This document shows, in pieces, positions 1-12,400 of a stretch of 64,000 bases of DNA. Below the pieces are notes generated by a model. That model was not told the DNA's origin. It did no database searches and was given only the letters and a program-made list of their open reading frames with translations. The first letter of the stretch is position 1, and each line of letters begins with the position of its first letter. Made by a program: the position numbers and the translations under genes. The stretch comes from Siniperca chuatsi. Lineage: Eukaryota; Chordata; Actinopteri; Centrarchiformes; Sinipercidae. Where the stretch lies: assembly GCF_020085105.1 (NCBI RefSeq), contig NC_058043.1, positions 14,603,167-14,667,166 of the forward strand, in the 5' to 3' direction.

Positions 1-2109
1 TGGCTCCTGTGTTGTGAGTCCACATGGTCCTTCGTGATAAATGTCAGAGGTGTACCTCTCTTTGTCCTTTCGTGCTTCTGTCCTCCCCTCTCTGCAGACA
101 AACACTCGGAGTAGATGAGGACAAAGTCTCCATGGTGACACGGCGACATCTGCACGCTGTTCCAGGAACACACTCTGTGAACAGTGCAGCTGCTCTCTGT
201 TGTCTCTGGGTCAACACACTGTGCTGCCTCTGATACTGACATCCCAGGGTTCACAGGCTTGGAGGGTGCAGACAGTGCTGGAACAAGATCTTGCCAGCAA
301 CTGTCGCCGTTATTGTTAACACTGTCTGTCCTTGCCATCTGTGCAGGGACCCGGTGTCGCCTGTGCAGGCCCGTGCTTGTGGCCAGGAGGAGCAGGAGGA
401 GGGAGAGGAAGGCCACGCCCCAGCAGGGATTCACAGTGCTGGACATGGGGCTGAACAGGTTGGGCAAACATCTGATGAGGGAGTTGGTTGTGTGCAAACA
501 GGCAACAGCCCACACTTCCTCCAGCTTCCATCGACACCTGAAATTTAGGGCGACGATGACCCACACCGACAGGCAGCAGAGGTAACCGACAACATGAGAC
601 AAACTCTTTTCTTTGTCTGGGTTGTCACTGTCCTCCTCCTCTTTCACAGTTACCTCCCCAACATAACAGCGTTGTCCATCAGAGCCCGCTGTTTGACTCA
701 CCGTCCTGTGAGCAACAGGCCACAGCAGTCTGGACACAGTCTCCACAGCAATCAGAGGTGTGGTCAGGAGGAACACCACACCGTATGTGTGGCTGAGAAA
801 GAGCAGGAAGCGCAGGGCAATGACATCACCTAGTGGGGTCAGATCAGACAGCCAGGACTCAAAGATGCAAAGGAAAGTCAGAAAAACTGTGGGAGAAAAA
901 AAGATAAAGTGTCAGTGATTCCCAACCAAGAGTATGTGGAAAGATTGTGGAGCTGCTCAGTTAATTTATAAACAATTTCCCTCCAGACACGTTTAAATAA
1001 TTTGTGTCTGATAAATTTTTTCCACAGTTCAATTACCTAGTTAGACATTCTTAAAATTGCATCTCTACTCCTTCTCCCTCAATGAAAAATCCGGAATCTA
1101 TGAACATGCAAATATTGCTCATTTTAAAAGTTAGTTTTAAAAGTTCTGGACACGAGATGTGTACATACACGTGGTAAACTGAGATTTAAGGTGAGCACAG
1201 AGAGGTTTTCCTCCTTCAGCAGATGAATGTTAAAAACAGTCTGCATATACATCATTCTGCACAGTGAAGGTCAAGCTACAAGTGAAGTAACAATATGCAA
1301 AACACATTTTTAAAGGGGGACAGAAAACATATATGTATATACATATAGCCACATATTTGTGTGGAGAAACCAAACCTACTAAAAAAAAAGAAGAGAAATA
1401 AAGACCAGGCTGAATTGAGATAATTCCAGGATCACTGTGTCTTGTAGGTAAGATTATTTTCATTATCAATTAATCATTCAGTCTATAAAATGTCCACATG
1501 TCTACTAATGCCCATCACAATTCCCTTAAATCAAAAGTGACATGTTTTGTCCAGCCAACAAACACTCCAAAACCCAAAGATAATCAGTTTACTGTCACAT
1601 AAGACAAAGAAAACTAACAAATCCTCACATTTGAGAAGCTGAAACTAGGAAATGTTTGGCTTTTCTTCTTTAAAAATGACTTGTTGCAATCATTTTGTTG
1701 CTGTCGTTCATCAAATCACTTAATCAACTAATTGTTCCAACTCTAATGTCTTGAATGAATATAATATTGTAACAATATCCACTTTGACATAATTAATAGT
1801 GTTAAATAACATCCTATTTAAAATCCATTCAAAAGAACACATTTGGAACAGCACAGATGGTGTTGATGAAGCTTTTGAGCTCATCTGCAATGGCTGTGGG
1901 GGTACGTCAGACAAAAAAAAACTGCGGTGATCACTCCACCTGGTCATGTCCTGATACTCACCTGTGACCAGGAAGTCGGTGAAGATCAGAAGGCAGCAGC
2001 AGCAGAAGCTGACGGGACTATGGGAGGCAGCCAACGAGGGCAGGAAGAGGAGACTGCAGGCCAGTTTACATACACACAGCACCACCGCTCCTTCCAACAC
2101 ACCATCCAT
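1..2109 (-). CDS. gpr160: GPR160-like orphan seven-transmembrane receptor (5' part; 3' end outside window)
   Basis: Two coding exons are visible on the minus strand: 2109-1962 and 886 to beyond position 1. The first starts at the ATG at 2109-2107, two bases after an acceptor-like TTGTTGTAG, and ends at a consensus donor (CACAG|GTGAGT). The second begins after a CAG acceptor. The exons join in phase 1 and the frame stays open to the window edge (at least 344 codons). Exon 1 encodes two hydrophobic helices (about residues 8-25 and 35-57). Exon 2 continues with a helix containing LRFLLFLSHTYGVVFLL, which resembles the TM3 region of GPR160 as I remember it. More helices follow, including VVGYLCCLSVWVIVAL and a Leu-rich segment near 400, then a hydrophilic tail of roughly 130 residues. 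No classical DRY motif is seen, which fits this divergent orphan receptor. The function is a predicted plasma-membrane receptor with unsettled ligand. The name rests on remembered similarity; the fold is safer than the name. Confidence 0.62.
1460..1765. repeat. Interspersed repeat family D, copy 1 (MITE-like, within gpr160 intron)
   Basis: The segment starts with TTATTTTCATTATCAATTAA and ends with ATCAACTAATTGTTCCAACT, a pair typical of an abundant percomorph MITE-like repeat whose ends are inverted versions of an ATTAAT-rich motif. Copies at about 7280-7580 and 30405-30765 share the same ends. All three copies are diverged, so the family is old. Confidence 0.5.
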
Positions 2110-2725
2110 GACTACAACAAAGCAGTACGTACACGCAGGTCAACATATAGAAAAACTGGTTTCCTTTTTGCCTCAGGGTGAAGGAGCTCAGGAATGCCAG
2201 GCACTCTGCTGACAGTAAATCCCCCAACATTGTTAAATATTTCTGTATAGCTTCTGTAAAATTTTATAAACTCACATTAATGTTTTACGCAATCATTCCA
2301 CTGTCCGTGAATGCTTTTGCCTCGTGGTTGCAGATCAATATTTTCATTATTTACATTAGTAGTGAACTCTGGACTAGACAGTTGTTTACAGCTGATCAAA
2401 ATTGAGGAAACTCGGGAATAGGTTCAACTGTCTTCCACTGTCAACATGCAAAAACGATATTTCACACCAGCAGTGGGCAAACAAATGCCATGAAACTCCT
2501 CAGTAATGTGAACACAGATGCAAATTTACAGCACACTCTGTTGCTTTGACCTGACTGTAAATACTTCCACTACCTGACCATGATACTGTACAATCAGTAC
2601 TGGTTCAACCTGTAAAAAAAATATTCCATTAGCTCTATCACATGTTTACAGTATGACAATCGAAACATGTATCAGAAAAATATGTATCTAGATCAAAACC
2701 TGCTGTGGAGTTCATTAGTTCTTAC

Positions 2726-2880
2726 CTGGACTCACAGGAGCCTTCAGAGCAGCATGTCATTATGAGCTTCAAATGTTTCATCCAGTTCTATTCACCTCCC
2801 CCCTTTTGCTCCACCCTCATGAGGATAATGACCCTCCCTCCTCCTGTGCTCCCTGCACCTGGGCTGTGTGGAGGTGAGAG
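2726..2880 (-). other. gpr160: Probable 5' non-coding exon of the GPR160-like gene
   Basis: On the minus strand a purine-rich stretch ends in the strong donor GTCCAG|GTAAGAAC (donor at 2725-2724), about 620 bases upstream of the first coding exon and in the same orientation. It has no long open frame. The 5' limit near 2880 is a guess. This is the most likely 5' UTR exon and would place the promoter just beyond it. Confidence 0.4.
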
Positions 2881-2899
2881 AACATGTGCGTCTCAGAGG

Positions 2900-5540
2900 G
2901 TGTGGCACTGTTTGTACTGACAAGAAAACCTGTCCAACAACTAACTAAGAGTGAGAGATGCAAAGTGCATGCGTGTGTGTTGAAATAAACTTGTTGACAT
3001 CAGTAAAGGATTTACTGGATGGAAGATGTTTTATTTTCGCTGAGAAGGGACAAACATTCTGGTGTTACACCCACCTTGCTCAAACTACAGTATGTTATTT
3101 CAAAGGTTACAGCAAATGCACTCATGCAGGGTGTTTCATAAAGCAGGATTAGACTGTAGATCACAGGTGATGCCATTTCTTGGGATTATTCTTTTGAAAC
3201 TATACAGCAAAAGTTTAATATTAGGTTTAGCAAAATTAATCATTCATGCTTATCAATGCTTCATTTTAACCTCAGACCCTATTTAAATGTTGCTCCCTAT
3301 AATTTATGAATCATAAATGATGATGATCGCTTTGGTTTCCAGTAAATAGCCACTGTACATGTTTGGGACATGTGGGATGGTCCTATTTAACCAACAGAAG
3401 GGAGTTGCATTGTATGTTTTTGTGCAATTGTCAAATGCGAAAAACATTCAAGTTAAAATTTCTTTTTCCATTCGAAGAACACATGAAAGTTCATGCTTGA
3501 CCTTGGAAACAGCAGTTGACAAAACAGTCGACACCACAAGGTCAGTGAAATAGCTGTTCCGTATCACGATCTTCAGCTGATGGAGTTTGCCAAATGGTCA
3601 TGAAATTTTACATCTTTCAATTTCCATTTTTCTGAGCCCTTTGAGGATTTCTCATCCTTGTTGGCTCATACATTCTCGATGTGTATGATAAGAGCCTGGA
3701 GCTTTTGATCGATCTTAGACATGCACATTGTGTCTATATGGTCTATTGATACAAAGAAGAACCACATTTTCTTATCAAGTTTTATTGACTTCTTTTCTCT
3801 TAGACACATGTGCAGCAGGAAGTTGTGCAAAGTATAGTCAAGTAAACCTCATAGAAAACAATGACTTGTCACCTTTATTGTTGGCAAAACAGAAAACAAA
3901 CAAGATTTGTTCTTGTCTTTGAAGGCCTAAACAATTGTTTCATCTGATCATGTTTTAGCTCATGACAAGCTGCAGCAGAGAGGTTCGTTTCTTTAAACCG
4001 TCAGTGAAAAATGATGTGGAACATTTTAATAGTATCTATATATTATTGAAGGGGCAGTTTTGGAAGTGCAGTGTACCTTTTATCGTCAGCGGAGGGAATT
4101 GACCCATAGCAAGGTTTTAAACATCTAATAAATACAATTTAACAGCATAAATGTAAACTGCTTGTATTTAGTTTTAGTAATAGCCATAGAGATTACTGCT
4201 CTCAGGTTCTGCTCTACCTCTCTAATTATTGTTGCCACATTTTTTATCACACTTATTTATCTTCACTCTGACTTATGTCAAAGATATTAGGAGTCCTGTT
4301 GAGTTTTGCATTTGCTATAGATATGTATGCAGAAATTTGAATGTGTGTGTATTAGTTTGTATATGATGATGCAGGTAACAAAGCAGCCGTGTGTGTGCAG
4401 GGTTGAACAGAGACAAAATGTGGCCTGCTCAGAGGGATAAAGTCATGATTTAGTGCAAAAATGCCAATGACAATGACAGGGCCAGTTTATATGCTGACGA
4501 TCACATTTAAAATGGCATGGTGGATTTACACTCAGGTGGCAGTTCTTTTTAACTAATGCAGGCTAGCCCTCATGAAGGTTTTAATGTTTGTGAAACAGTT
4601 TTAGGGAGGTGTTGATTCGGAGGCTAGTGTTTGTGGTGGTGTTAAACTGTTTAGTGTTTCCAGTAAACATTAGGCAGCAAACAAGTATAATAACTTGAAA
4701 AGACGCAGGAGCACTTTAGAATGATGCTGCAGCGTATTAGTGTCCGTGGAGAGAGCACACCTCTCTGAAGGTCTGAGCATGAAAGCTACGCAATGAGGTT
4801 TCTCTAATATTTTGTCCACCCTTATTGATATAAACTGGGTGGAGAAAATATATGCAATCACATTCAAACTGCAGCCTCCAAAATGACCACAGAGTTGAAG
4901 CAACACCTCTCTAAAAACTGTTTCAACCTTACAAACTGGCAGATGAGTGTATTATTTCGATCTACAAAGTGCCTTCCTAAATAATAAGATTTAGGTTTTT
5001 TTTTTTAATTGAAATCTGAGCACCATGTGTGGTTAGTAATGTAATGTTATACCTCCTCCTATTTTCAGCCATGAGGCGCCATGCTCACTACTAGCTGTGG
5101 CAGCAGTGCCATCTCCTGCTGAGCTAAGCACAGAGCATATTAGCAGCCTGTCATGATGCTGCTGAGAGGATTAGCTTTAGATTTACTGCACATGACCGTC
5201 GTGACCAGTGACAGACAGACAGACAGACAGCTTTTACACAGAGCTTGAAAAAGATGGCACCTGCCTGCAGCAAATTATTCTCACTTTAGCTTTAATACTG
5301 GAGCTCTGTCTCTCTGGTGACAAGTAGCTAACAGCAGCCTCATCTGCGTGTCTGAGACTATTGCTAGTGATGATGACACACGTAAGAGAAAGCCAGCCTC
5401 GCACGTGCAATACTATAGCTATTAATACCACAGCTGTCACTGTACAGGAAACCCACGCACAGTTTCATCTAACGCTGCAGCCACAACATGTGCGAGAAAA
5501 TAGCCAGTGTTTAAACTGGAAACCAGAAAATGGGTTAAAA
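2900..5540. other. Intergenic region between the GPR160-like gene and znf362
   Basis: No convincing exon was seen on either strand. ORFs here are short and lack splice context. At 4520-4620 there is a repeat (CATGAAGGTTTTAATG, then a GAGGTGTTGATTC-type segment) that recurs in reverse orientation at 29520-29680. Its GTTGAAGCAACACCTCTCTA end is present again, inverted, at about 4890-4930, so 4520-4930 may be one element with inverted ends. A (GACA)n run lies at 5212-5229. Confidence 0.45.
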
Positions 5541-5549
5541 ATCAGTTTC

Positions 5550-6400
5550 AGCTCAGTGTTTTAGACGCTGAACAGTCCCTCGCCTGCAGCACCCAGAAGT
5601 GAACAGCAGGCGACCCGGAAGGTTTGAAGTCCGACTGAGAGCGAGCAGAAAGAAGAGTCTAATCCTTTATAAAATATTTCTTCTCTCGCTGGTTCAGGTA
5701 GGTTGGCCGCTCGATGCAAATTCTCTGCCTCTTTTTTTTTGGCTCTTTTCTCTCACACACGCAGCTCTCCTGTGCCGCTTCGTCACCGTTTCTATGTAAG
5801 TCGTGCAAAAGTTGTAATAAAAAAAGAAGAGCATTTGCAGCGCAGAGGTGATAAAGACTGATTTCCTTTCTTCTGTCGTGCAAAAAAAAAAAAAAAATGC
5901 TTTCATTTCGCGCCAGTATTAACGTCGACATTTGGATTTGTGGCTCAGCTGCTGCAGAGCATTCAGCAGAGGCATGATGATTGTTGTAGGAAGTGTCAGG
6001 CTTTTTTCTCTCTCTCCTCAAGCCGGGCTATTCAAACCTGCAAATCAAAGTAAACAATCGTTCGTACGCTTAATGCAAATACGACACATCCCGACGTATC
6101 GCAAAGGCGTTTAATTACATCAGGAGAATCATCTCCTTATAATATTCGGATCTGCAGAATATGGCGTCCAGTGCTTATAAAAATAAGACAGGGCTGCCAT
6201 TTTTGTTTTCCTTTTGTCTGAAATTTTTTAATAAACTGTCTGAGAATGTGGGAGAGGCGGCGGAGAGACCGAGGCGCTGCGGAGGATCGTTTCTCTCTGG
6301 AGGAGATGCTCTCATTTAAAGCCGAGAGGGTTCAGATTTAAAGATCTGCTGCTGTTTCTTGTGGGGATTTTTGAACGGAGGAATAATTCAGCACCGCAAG
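5550..6400 (+). promoter_or_regulatory. znf362: Probable promoter and 5' UTR region of znf362
   Basis: This is the most CpG-rich stretch upstream of the znf362 start codon. It includes CGACCCGGAAGG near 5610 and GAGGCGGCGGAGAGACCGAG near 6256. A donor-like GGTTCAG|GTAGG falls at about 5698, so a first non-coding exon could end there. A second CG-rich patch at 6250-6310 could be an alternative first exon. The coding start is not until 9408, so at least one 5' UTR exon must lie upstream. The exact transcription start cannot be fixed from sequence alone. Confidence 0.35.
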
Positions 6401-6687
6401 TACAAAAAGGGGGGAAAAAAGTTCACCTTAACTTTAGTTTCAGAGATGGACCTGTATTTCTTTCTACAGGTGATCTGATCTGTGTTCTGCTTGATGCTGA
6501 AGTATTGAGATTTTTTTTCTGTCTACAGAAGACGTGCTACCTGCACATCACTGTGACCACACACTTGACCCTGATTACTGACCATTTATAGGATTATTAT
6601 CACACCTAAGAGAGCATAGTTATAGATTCCTCTACTTATCTAATAATAATAACAGTTTATCTAAATTGGTCTTATATTACTTCAGAA

Positions 6688-7185
6688 TCACTTTCTAATA
6701 TCCTTTATGAGGGTTTTTAAGTCGTAACAAATGGCTTTAAAAATTAATAATTTATAGATCAGTTATACAGTAAGCCATTAATAAGATCTTTTGGGTTGCC
6801 AGGTTGTGTAAAATCCCTCTGACTCGTATTTATCTTTTCTGTTTGGTATTAATGCAGTTATACATGTTGTTAATCCATTTAGAAATGCTCATAGAGTTTG
6901 CACTTGAGGCCCTCAAGTCTCCAGTTATTAATGTTAATAAGTCATTAATAAAGGGGGTTTAATCCACTTTGCAGTTGTATGCTTATAAGTGAATTGGTTT
7001 TGGTCCAAGTAAGTAGTCAAACTGTTTAACCAGTTTTTAAGAAATGTTTCACAACCTGACAACCCAAAAATGTTCTAAATGGCATAAGTGATATATAAAG
7101 CACTGTAGAGGATTTATTAACCATTAATAAAGCCATTAGTTACAACTTATAACCCTTTATAAAGGATGACTTATTAGAAACTACC
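6688..7185. mobile_element. Palindromic MITE with ~100-bp inverted ends
   Basis: The left end (TTTCTAATATCCTTTATGAG, then an ATGGCTTTAAAAATTAATAA segment) is matched in reverse complement by the right end (AAAGCCATTAGTTACAACTT, then CCTTTATAAAGGATGACTTA, near 7130-7180). There is no open frame between the ends. This is the architecture of a non-autonomous DNA transposon with long terminal inverted repeats. It lies in the znf362 5' intron. Confidence 0.65.
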
Positions 7186-7279
7186 ATTACTTCTGCAGCG
7201 CACCAGATTCATTACTTTTGTAATGATTAAAACATTTGTAAAAAGGGACCAAAACTTAGTTCGATAGAGTCAATCCATA

Positions 7280-7580
7280 AAAAAATCAATCTATAGCTAC
7301 AGTATTTTGATGATTAATTAATAGTTTCAGTCATTTTTCAAGCAAAAATGCCAAACTTTCTTTCCTTCCAGCTCCTTAAAAAATTTGATACTTTCCTTTG
7401 TGATATATTTTAGTAAACAGATTTTTTGTGTGTGTTTTAGACTGTTGGTCAGACGAAACAATAACTTTGAATACATCACATCGGGCCCTGGGAAATTATA
7501 ATGGGCATTTTATTGATATTATCAAGAAAGTAATCTACAGATTAACCGACAATGAAAATAACAGTTATTTGCAGCCCTAA
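7280..7580. repeat. Interspersed repeat family D, copy 2
   Basis: It opens with a GATGATTAATTAATAGTTTC block and closes with TAACCGACAATGAAAATAAC followed by TTTGCAGCCCTA. The other copies in the window are 1460-1765 and 30405-30765. It lies in the znf362 5' intron and is non-coding. Confidence 0.5.
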
Positions 7581-9079
7581 AGAGCAGTGTGTAAGATTAT
7601 TATTATTATTATTATTTTTTTTTTACAAGATATTGAGCTCCCCTCTAATGCATCAGAAGTCTTTTTCCCACCTGCTGGAAATTCTTCAAAACTTATTACT
7701 TGCAGGCTTTAATATTTAGGCCCTATAGAAACTCAGCTACATTTGTGCAAAAACATAAATCTATTCTGGCAAAAGTGGCACAAGTAGTACTAAAGTAAGT
7801 CCACAAGCAATAGCAATGCTCTACAGGTTGGGAAAATGAACGTGACATACATACAGTACTCTCTGTGAAGCGTGTCATTTCAAAAAAGTGACACAAAGAT
7901 GTCTGGCAGCAGTCAAACTCCTGAGCCTGCTCCCCCAAGGCAGAAAGCCTCCAGGAAGTGAAACCAATCCCCACTGGCATCATTAGAGAAATATTTTGTG
8001 GGGTTTACTGTACGCTCGTACCCCTGGACGTATCATTTTTGTTTCTCTTGGCTTGCATATGTGGACTGTGTTATGCCTCTGCTAAGCCAAACAGACTTAG
8101 GAATGGTGAAGTGTGCCAAAGCACACAATGCAAAATGTTTTAAAAAAGAACTTCATACAAGGTTGAGAAGAGAAGCTATGGAAAGAAAGGCCTTTCAGAT
8201 CAAAACTTCAACAGCAAGCAGCTCTCGTCGTAAAAACATTTAAGGTTGCTGTCCATCTGGCCAAACACAGTGTGGAAAAGCAGCTTGGTCAAGCATTGTG
8301 CTTAATTGCAGCCTATTAAAATCCCATATTCTCATTTATAAGAGAATATGCCATGCTCTTACTGTGTAAAAAAGGACATAAATAACTGCTGTGTCACTTA
8401 CAAATCAATGTGCAGCATCCTCATTTTAGTTATTCCACGTTCATTATATTTAGTTGGAGGTGAGACTGTGCAACGTTTCTCCTGTTTCTCACCAGACTCT
8501 GAACCAGTAGTCGGGGGCCCATGTGTCGAGGAGGAGACAGACAGTGACAGATTAAGATCTGAGCCACATCACTTTTAACATTTCTGTTTTCTCTGATAAC
8601 CGTTTTGGAGAGTTCCCTAACTAGCTGTTGTAATCATGTGAGAGCCTATCTCTCCGGCAGCATGCCCATCATAAAGTCTTGTGGTTGGAAATCCTAACGA
8701 ACATAGCTGCTGGACTCTTAACTCACTTACACTCACTTAAAAGTCCTACTTTGAAAAAATATTCTTGCTGATTTGACTTACCGCAGCAACTCAGAAACAT
8801 CCTCTCTGTTGTGTCTGATGAAGCGCCGGCTTGGACAGTGTAAAGACACAAGGTCTCCTCTTGCAATTTTAGGAAAGGAGGAGAACTTAAACAGAACATC
8901 TTTTTAAATACACTATCACAAGACTGGGACAAGTTATCTCAAATTATCACATCAAACAGTCAGCTGCTGCTTGGGTGGAGAGCTACTGACACAAGTTTTT
9001 AACCGCTGTTTTGTACACTAACAATAGATCTTCACATACATTTACAGGAGGCATTTTTTTAGGAATAATATAAACAAAA

Positions 9080-9295
9080 TAAACCTGAGGGGTCACAAGA
9101 TGATTAACAGGAGAGGAAGTTTTCAAATGTTCCTCTAATCTTTGTCCTTCTTGTGTGTAAATTACAACTCAGAACATTAAAGATTAATGAAAGAAAAAAA
9201 AATCACTCACCTACTCAACCATTGATGAGGCATCACAAGTAAACACTGTTTCGTTTAAGAGGTCCCAAGCCAAAAAGGTTGGGAACCACTGTCTT
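9080..9295. repeat. hAT-like MITE family H, truncated copy
   Basis: It contains CCTGAGGGGTCACAAGATGA near the start and ends with AAGGTTGGGAACCACTG. Both blocks recur in the fuller copy at 10130-10410 (TCTGAGGGGTCACTAGATGA, then AGGTCGGGAACCACTGG). The left terminal block is missing here, so this copy is 5'-truncated. Confidence 0.6.
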
Positions 9296-9407
9296 ACAAG
9301 TTTGACTACAAATATATACTCCATACATGTACTTCCAGTATTTCACTGATGGAAAGATGGAGACGCTGTCCTCATCTTGTTTATGACCCTTGTGTATTTA
9401 TTTCAGG

Positions 9408-12400
9408 ATGGCTGAACCTCGCTTTAACAATCCCTATTTTTGGCCTCCACCTCCTACTATGCCTGGCCAGGTGAGTGACTCTGGTATTCACACTTTTTAA
9501 TGCACATGCTAACCTTAGGCAGTAAATCCATTTACATTTTATGTGTAAAGGTTTATTGTTTAAAAAAAAAGGATTTTAAATAATGCACTATTTAAATAGT
9601 TTGATATGCTCATTCCCTTTCTTGCCGAACGTCAGATGAGAATATTGATACTCGCTCGTCCGTACAGTAAATATGAAGCTATATATACAGCCAGCAGCCA
9701 AAGGTAACAAAATCCGACCAGCACCTCACAAATCAACCTCACAAATGAACATGTTACATGCTTTTTGTTTATTCAGTACAAAAACTGAAGTGTAAAAACA
9801 TCAATTAGCCTTTTTATTTTATATATTTATTGTCATTAGTTAATGAATTGTCAGTTTTACACTTTTGTTTTTGTATGGCTGAAACAAACAAGATATAATG
9901 TGTAAGATTAGAGAGTTTTAGAGGTGCTGGTAGGCAGATTTTTACCTTTGGACAGAGCCAGGCTAGCTTTTTCCCCCTGTTTCCAGTCTTTGTGCTAAGC
10001 TACGCTAACTGGCTGCTGGCTCTAGCTACATAGTTAGCCTAAAGACACGAAAGTGATATCAATCTTCTCATCTAAATTTCAGCAGAACGCGAATAAGTAT
10101 TTGCCAAAATATCAAACTATTCTTTTAATACAGTGGTTCCCAACCTGGGGTTCAGGGGCCCCCAAGGGATCCCAAGATGAATCTGAGGGGTCACTAGATG
10201 ATTGAAGGGATACATTAAAACAATCTGTCAGAGAACTTTTTTTTCTTTTACTTTTCTCTAATTTTAGCTTTTTTCCCCCTTGTGAAATACTGGATACTAT
10301 CTATTCTGGCCTCATGACCACACTAAGTCCATAACCTGTGATGAGGGGTCACAGGTAGACATTGCTTTATTTTAAGGGGTCACAAACCCTTAAAAGGTCG
10401 GGAACCACTGGTTTAATACAGCCATTGATCCTCAGAGAGTTTACAGTAAGGAAGTTTTGGGTGCAATGTCACGTATCAGCCATTAGAGGGAACCATCGCC
10501 TCATAAAGTGACACTGACTGAACTGATGGCTGTTCTCTTGTCACAAATGTTGTTTCCTGGCTGTCAGCTGGATAACCTAGTCTTGATCAATAAAATCAAG
10601 GAGCAGCTGATGGCAGAGAAGATCAGACCGCCGCATCTGCCCGCTTCCTCAGCTCCTTCTCAACAGCCCTTACTGGCTCCCCCCAGCCAGGCGGATGGCA
10701 GCCAGCACGGGATGTCCAAAGCCCAGCAGATGCCGGTTCTCCACAGCCACAACCCGTCTCAGCCTGATATAGCCCTGCACGCCCGCCCCGCCTCCAGCTC
10801 AGTCACAGGTACTCTGACTCCCCACCTGCCTTCCCAGTCCTCACTATATATTGATATCATCCTGCATCATCAGAGTTGGTTCAGCTTCCTCTCAGTATCA
10901 TTTTGGTACTTTAGTTTTGTTTTGTTGCATTGACTCTCATGTACTGTTTGTGGTTCTGGAGACTCTGGGCCCTCTTTAGCAGCTCAAATAACATACTTAA
11001 CATTGTTTTATCACCTTGATACTTCAGAACTCTTTTATTGCTTATAAACATGATTTTGAACACATGACATGTTTCAGATGTCCGCTACAGAAAACTAAAC
11101 TTCATTTCTGTTTTGGTCTCAGAATCATGGTTAAATACAGTGAGCATTTGGGGTGCTCTGGTTGAGGTCGAGGGGTTATGGTGCTGACCGAACCACAACG
11201 TCCCTGGTTCATGTCCGGCTGAGCATTTCCCATCTCTCTCTTCCTCATTTCCTGTCATCTCTCTACTATCGGCTATCTAGGCACTCTAAAAAATAAAAAA
11301 TACAATGGATTTTCATATGTTTTATATCTGTGATTGGTGTTTTGACAGTACTGTTTTTTTTTTTAACACTGCACTACCCCACCCAAATCCCAAATAAGTG
11401 TACACATACGTATGTGTGTGTGGGCGAGTCCCCACACAGGTGCATGTGAGGATCCACGGGAAACTCTCTCTCCTGCCGACTCACAGACGTTTGGAATAAA
11501 TATTCCAACCAAAAGAAAGATATATATTTCTTCATAGCTAGTGCATGCTGTACATTTCCTTATATGGTGTAATAACGCTTTGTGATAATTTACGTATTTT
11601 GGCACCTTCATCAAATATGCAATCTCAGTTTGTGGCAAAGGGAAAGGTTACTACTTCAATCCTTTTCTACTGATTGGGTTTAAATAAGGTCAGAAGGAAA
11701 TAAAAAGATTTATTTTTTCAGTTATCATTATTATTATTATTATTATTATTGTTATTATTATTATTATTAGTTTGACACATAGCATAGGGTTCTGTGGGAC
11801 CCCAAACAATGAGTAGTAAAGTCAATGTCAACAAAACACAGGGGTTAAGACTGTTTATATTGCTAAATGATGCCCTAAATGAAAATATATTGTGTTGAGT
11901 GTCTTAATGTCAACTGTAAAATGTTAGTATTAAGACACTCAAGTTGATCAGGATCATGCAATGTGAATGTATTTTGTAAATATGAATTTCCTGCACATTT
12001 TATCAGGTCGTATTCTGGGGGATGTAAATTTGAATCTGGATGACAAGGCAGCTATAAAAGCCAGAGGATTATGGGAAGACTGGCATCTGCGTCAACTTAT
12101 AGACCATCCCTCCAGGACAAACCACGTATCAGGTAACACACAGTTTGTACAGGCAGCTCTCAGTGTGGTACTCCCTGCTGTACGTCTGCAGTGGGTGGGT
12201 TTCATTCATCTTTAGTACTGGAAATTTGGATTTCTCTGTGCTGTATGTATGTGTAGGAGGTAGACAGAATAATGTAAACACGTAATAGATAATTACTTTA
12301 AAGTTATTCAGTGGAATTTGCAAACACTGCTACAAAGGAGAATCATATTACAATAGTCTGCATGCCAAATATCAGTGTTTGTCAACCATCCTACCATATG

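Noticed and set aside
913-930. GTGATTCCCAACCAAG near the gpr160 exon 2 acceptor, resembling the end of the hAT-like family H
   Set aside because: It is only about 15 bases long with no partner end nearby, so it is too short to call a repeat copy.
5659-6021. 120-codon minus-strand ORF over the znf362 promoter region
   Set aside because: It is Lys/Phe-rich owing to A/T runs on a CpG-rich regulatory region, with no splice context or family motif.
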